From the NCBI GenBank assembly GCA_023443705.1, contig JAEZTD010000339.1, positions 1 to 6,360 on the forward strand: 6,360 bases of DNA, given 5' to 3'. The position numbers and the translations under genes were made by a program. Positions 5,716 through 6,360 of the stretch are shown piece after piece. How positions within the stretch are numbered: position 1 is the first letter of the stretch; every line of letters begins with the position of its first letter. This DNA comes from Bacillota bacterium. Lineage in GTDB: Bacteria; Bacillota; Clostridia; Christensenellales; Aristaeellaceae. The notes beneath the pieces are model-generated. The model was given only the letters and a program-made list of their open reading frames with translations. It had not been told where the DNA came from and ran no database searches.

Positions 5716-5727
5716 ACGGAGGGAAGC

Positions 5728-6360
5728 ATGGGTTATTCACTGAAACTCCCCGGGCGTACGCTGTTTGGCGAAGGCGCGCTGGAGGAGGCCGGGGCGGACA
5801 TCCGCGCGCTGGGCACGCGGGCGCTGATTGTTACCGGAAGGATCGTGCAAAAGAGCGAGGCCTTCGCCCGCCTGACAAGGCTGCTTTCAAAGCAGTCCGT
5901 GGGCTGGGCGGTGTTTTCGGACGTTCCCGGCGAACCGGACGATTCGATGATTGACGAGGGCGCCAGGGCCTACGGCTACGCGGGCTGCGACTTCATCATC
6001 GGCCTCGGCGGCGGAAGCCCGATGGACAGCGCCAAGGCCATCGCCGTCAAGGTCGCGCTGCCGGGAAATGTCACCGACTGGGCGGGGCGTGAAATCACCG
6101 GCAAACTGCCTCCGCTGGCGCTGATTCCCACCACCGCCGGCTCCGGCTCCGAGGCCACCCGCTTTACCGTCATCACAGACAGCAAAAAGGGCGCAAAGCT
6201 CCTTTTGCGGGGCGACGTGCTGATTCCGTCGCTGGCCGTTGTGGAGCATACCTTCACCCTCTCCGCGCCGCCCGCGCTGACCGCTTACACCGGCATCGAC
6301 GCACTGACCCACGCGGTGGAGGCCTTCACCTCCACCTATGCCAACAACTTCAGCGACGGC
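5728..6360 (+). CDS. Iron-containing alcohol dehydrogenase, N-terminal part (partial)
   Basis: Group III (iron-dependent) alcohol dehydrogenase, a family that interconverts alcohols and aldehydes or ketones with NAD(P)H. The first 211 residues, of a usual 380-390, are present; the rest lies beyond the right edge. GGGSPMDSAKAIA (94-106) is the dinucleotide-binding signature, TTAGSGSE (135-142) the second family signature, and TGIDALTHAVEAF (188-200) supplies Asp191 and His195, the first two expected iron ligands. The later histidine ligands are outside the window. Substrate cannot be assigned: FucO, DhaT, EutG and butanol dehydrogenases share these motifs. The ATG at 5728 follows GGAGGG (5718-5723). 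An in-frame ATG at 5713 would add five residues but lies within the leader hairpin and lacks a good ribosome site. It has its own promoter and no visible link to asnB. Confidence 0.95.
   Translation, partial: MGYSLKLPGRTLFGEGALEEAGADIRALGTRALIVTGRIVQKSEAFARLTRLLSKQSVGWAVFSDVPGEPDDSMIDEGARAYGYAGCDFIIGLGGGSPMDSAKAIAVKVALPGNVTDWAGREITGKLPPLALIPTTAGSGSEATRFTVITDSKKGAKLLLRGDVLIPSLAVVEHTFTLSAPPALTAYTGIDALTHAVEAFTSTYANNFSDG

Larger units (their letters stand above)
5233..5727. other. Long intergenic region asnB-alcohol dehydrogenase
   Basis: About 495 bp without a convincing protein gene. It holds, in order, the TIR-bounded hairpin element (5242-5502), a GC-rich stretch with a small CGCC/GGCG hairpin (5516-5526), a promoter (5550-5578) and a 5' leader ending in a strong hairpin. 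Short open frames crossing it (for example 5234-5494 and 5361-5648 on the plus strand) run straight through perfect inverted repeats and resemble no protein I know. I found no tRNA, rRNA, CRISPR array or recognisable riboswitch class. Confidence 0.75.

Overview
The window is GC-rich (clearly above 60% G+C by eye). It carries strong purine-rich Shine-Dalgarno sequences and textbook sigma-70/sigma-A promoters. The asparagine synthetase looks like the form found in anaerobic Firmicutes, and a fermentative-type iron alcohol dehydrogenase is present. I infer a high-GC member of the Clostridia or a relative, but no marker gene settles the taxonomy.

Layout. (1) Positions 1-2212, minus strand: the N-terminal half of the glutamate synthase large subunit (gltB), running off the left edge. 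(2) Positions 2213-2532: a divergent intergenic region with one strong promoter for each direction, a terminator-like hairpin in the gltB leader and a cluster of CCTGCA-type half-sites. (3) Positions 2533-3339, plus strand: a YdcF-like DUF218 protein. (4) Positions 3415-5232, plus strand: glutamine-hydrolysing asparagine synthetase (asnB), probably co-transcribed with ydcF. (5) Positions 5233-5727: about 500 bp without a convincing protein gene. It holds a 261-bp element (5242-5502) bounded by perfect 19-bp inverted repeats and packed with perfect hairpins, then a strong promoter and a structured 5' leader. (6) Positions 5728-6360, plus strand: the N-terminal 211 residues of an iron-containing alcohol dehydrogenase, running off the right edge.

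How the genes relate. GltB and AsnB are both glutamine-dependent amidotransferases of the class II (N-terminal cysteine) type. One makes glutamate from 2-oxoglutarate and the other makes asparagine from aspartate, so the divergent gltB / ydcF-asnB pair is a nitrogen-assimilation locus sharing one control region. YdcF has no firm function. The alcohol dehydrogenase has its own promoter and looks unrelated to the nitrogen genes.

The most unusual part is the TIR-bounded, multi-hairpin element between asnB and the dehydrogenase. It could be a MITE-like non-coding repeat or a multi-branched structured RNA. It contains an intrinsic-terminator fold that is mutually exclusive with a perfect 13-bp hairpin.
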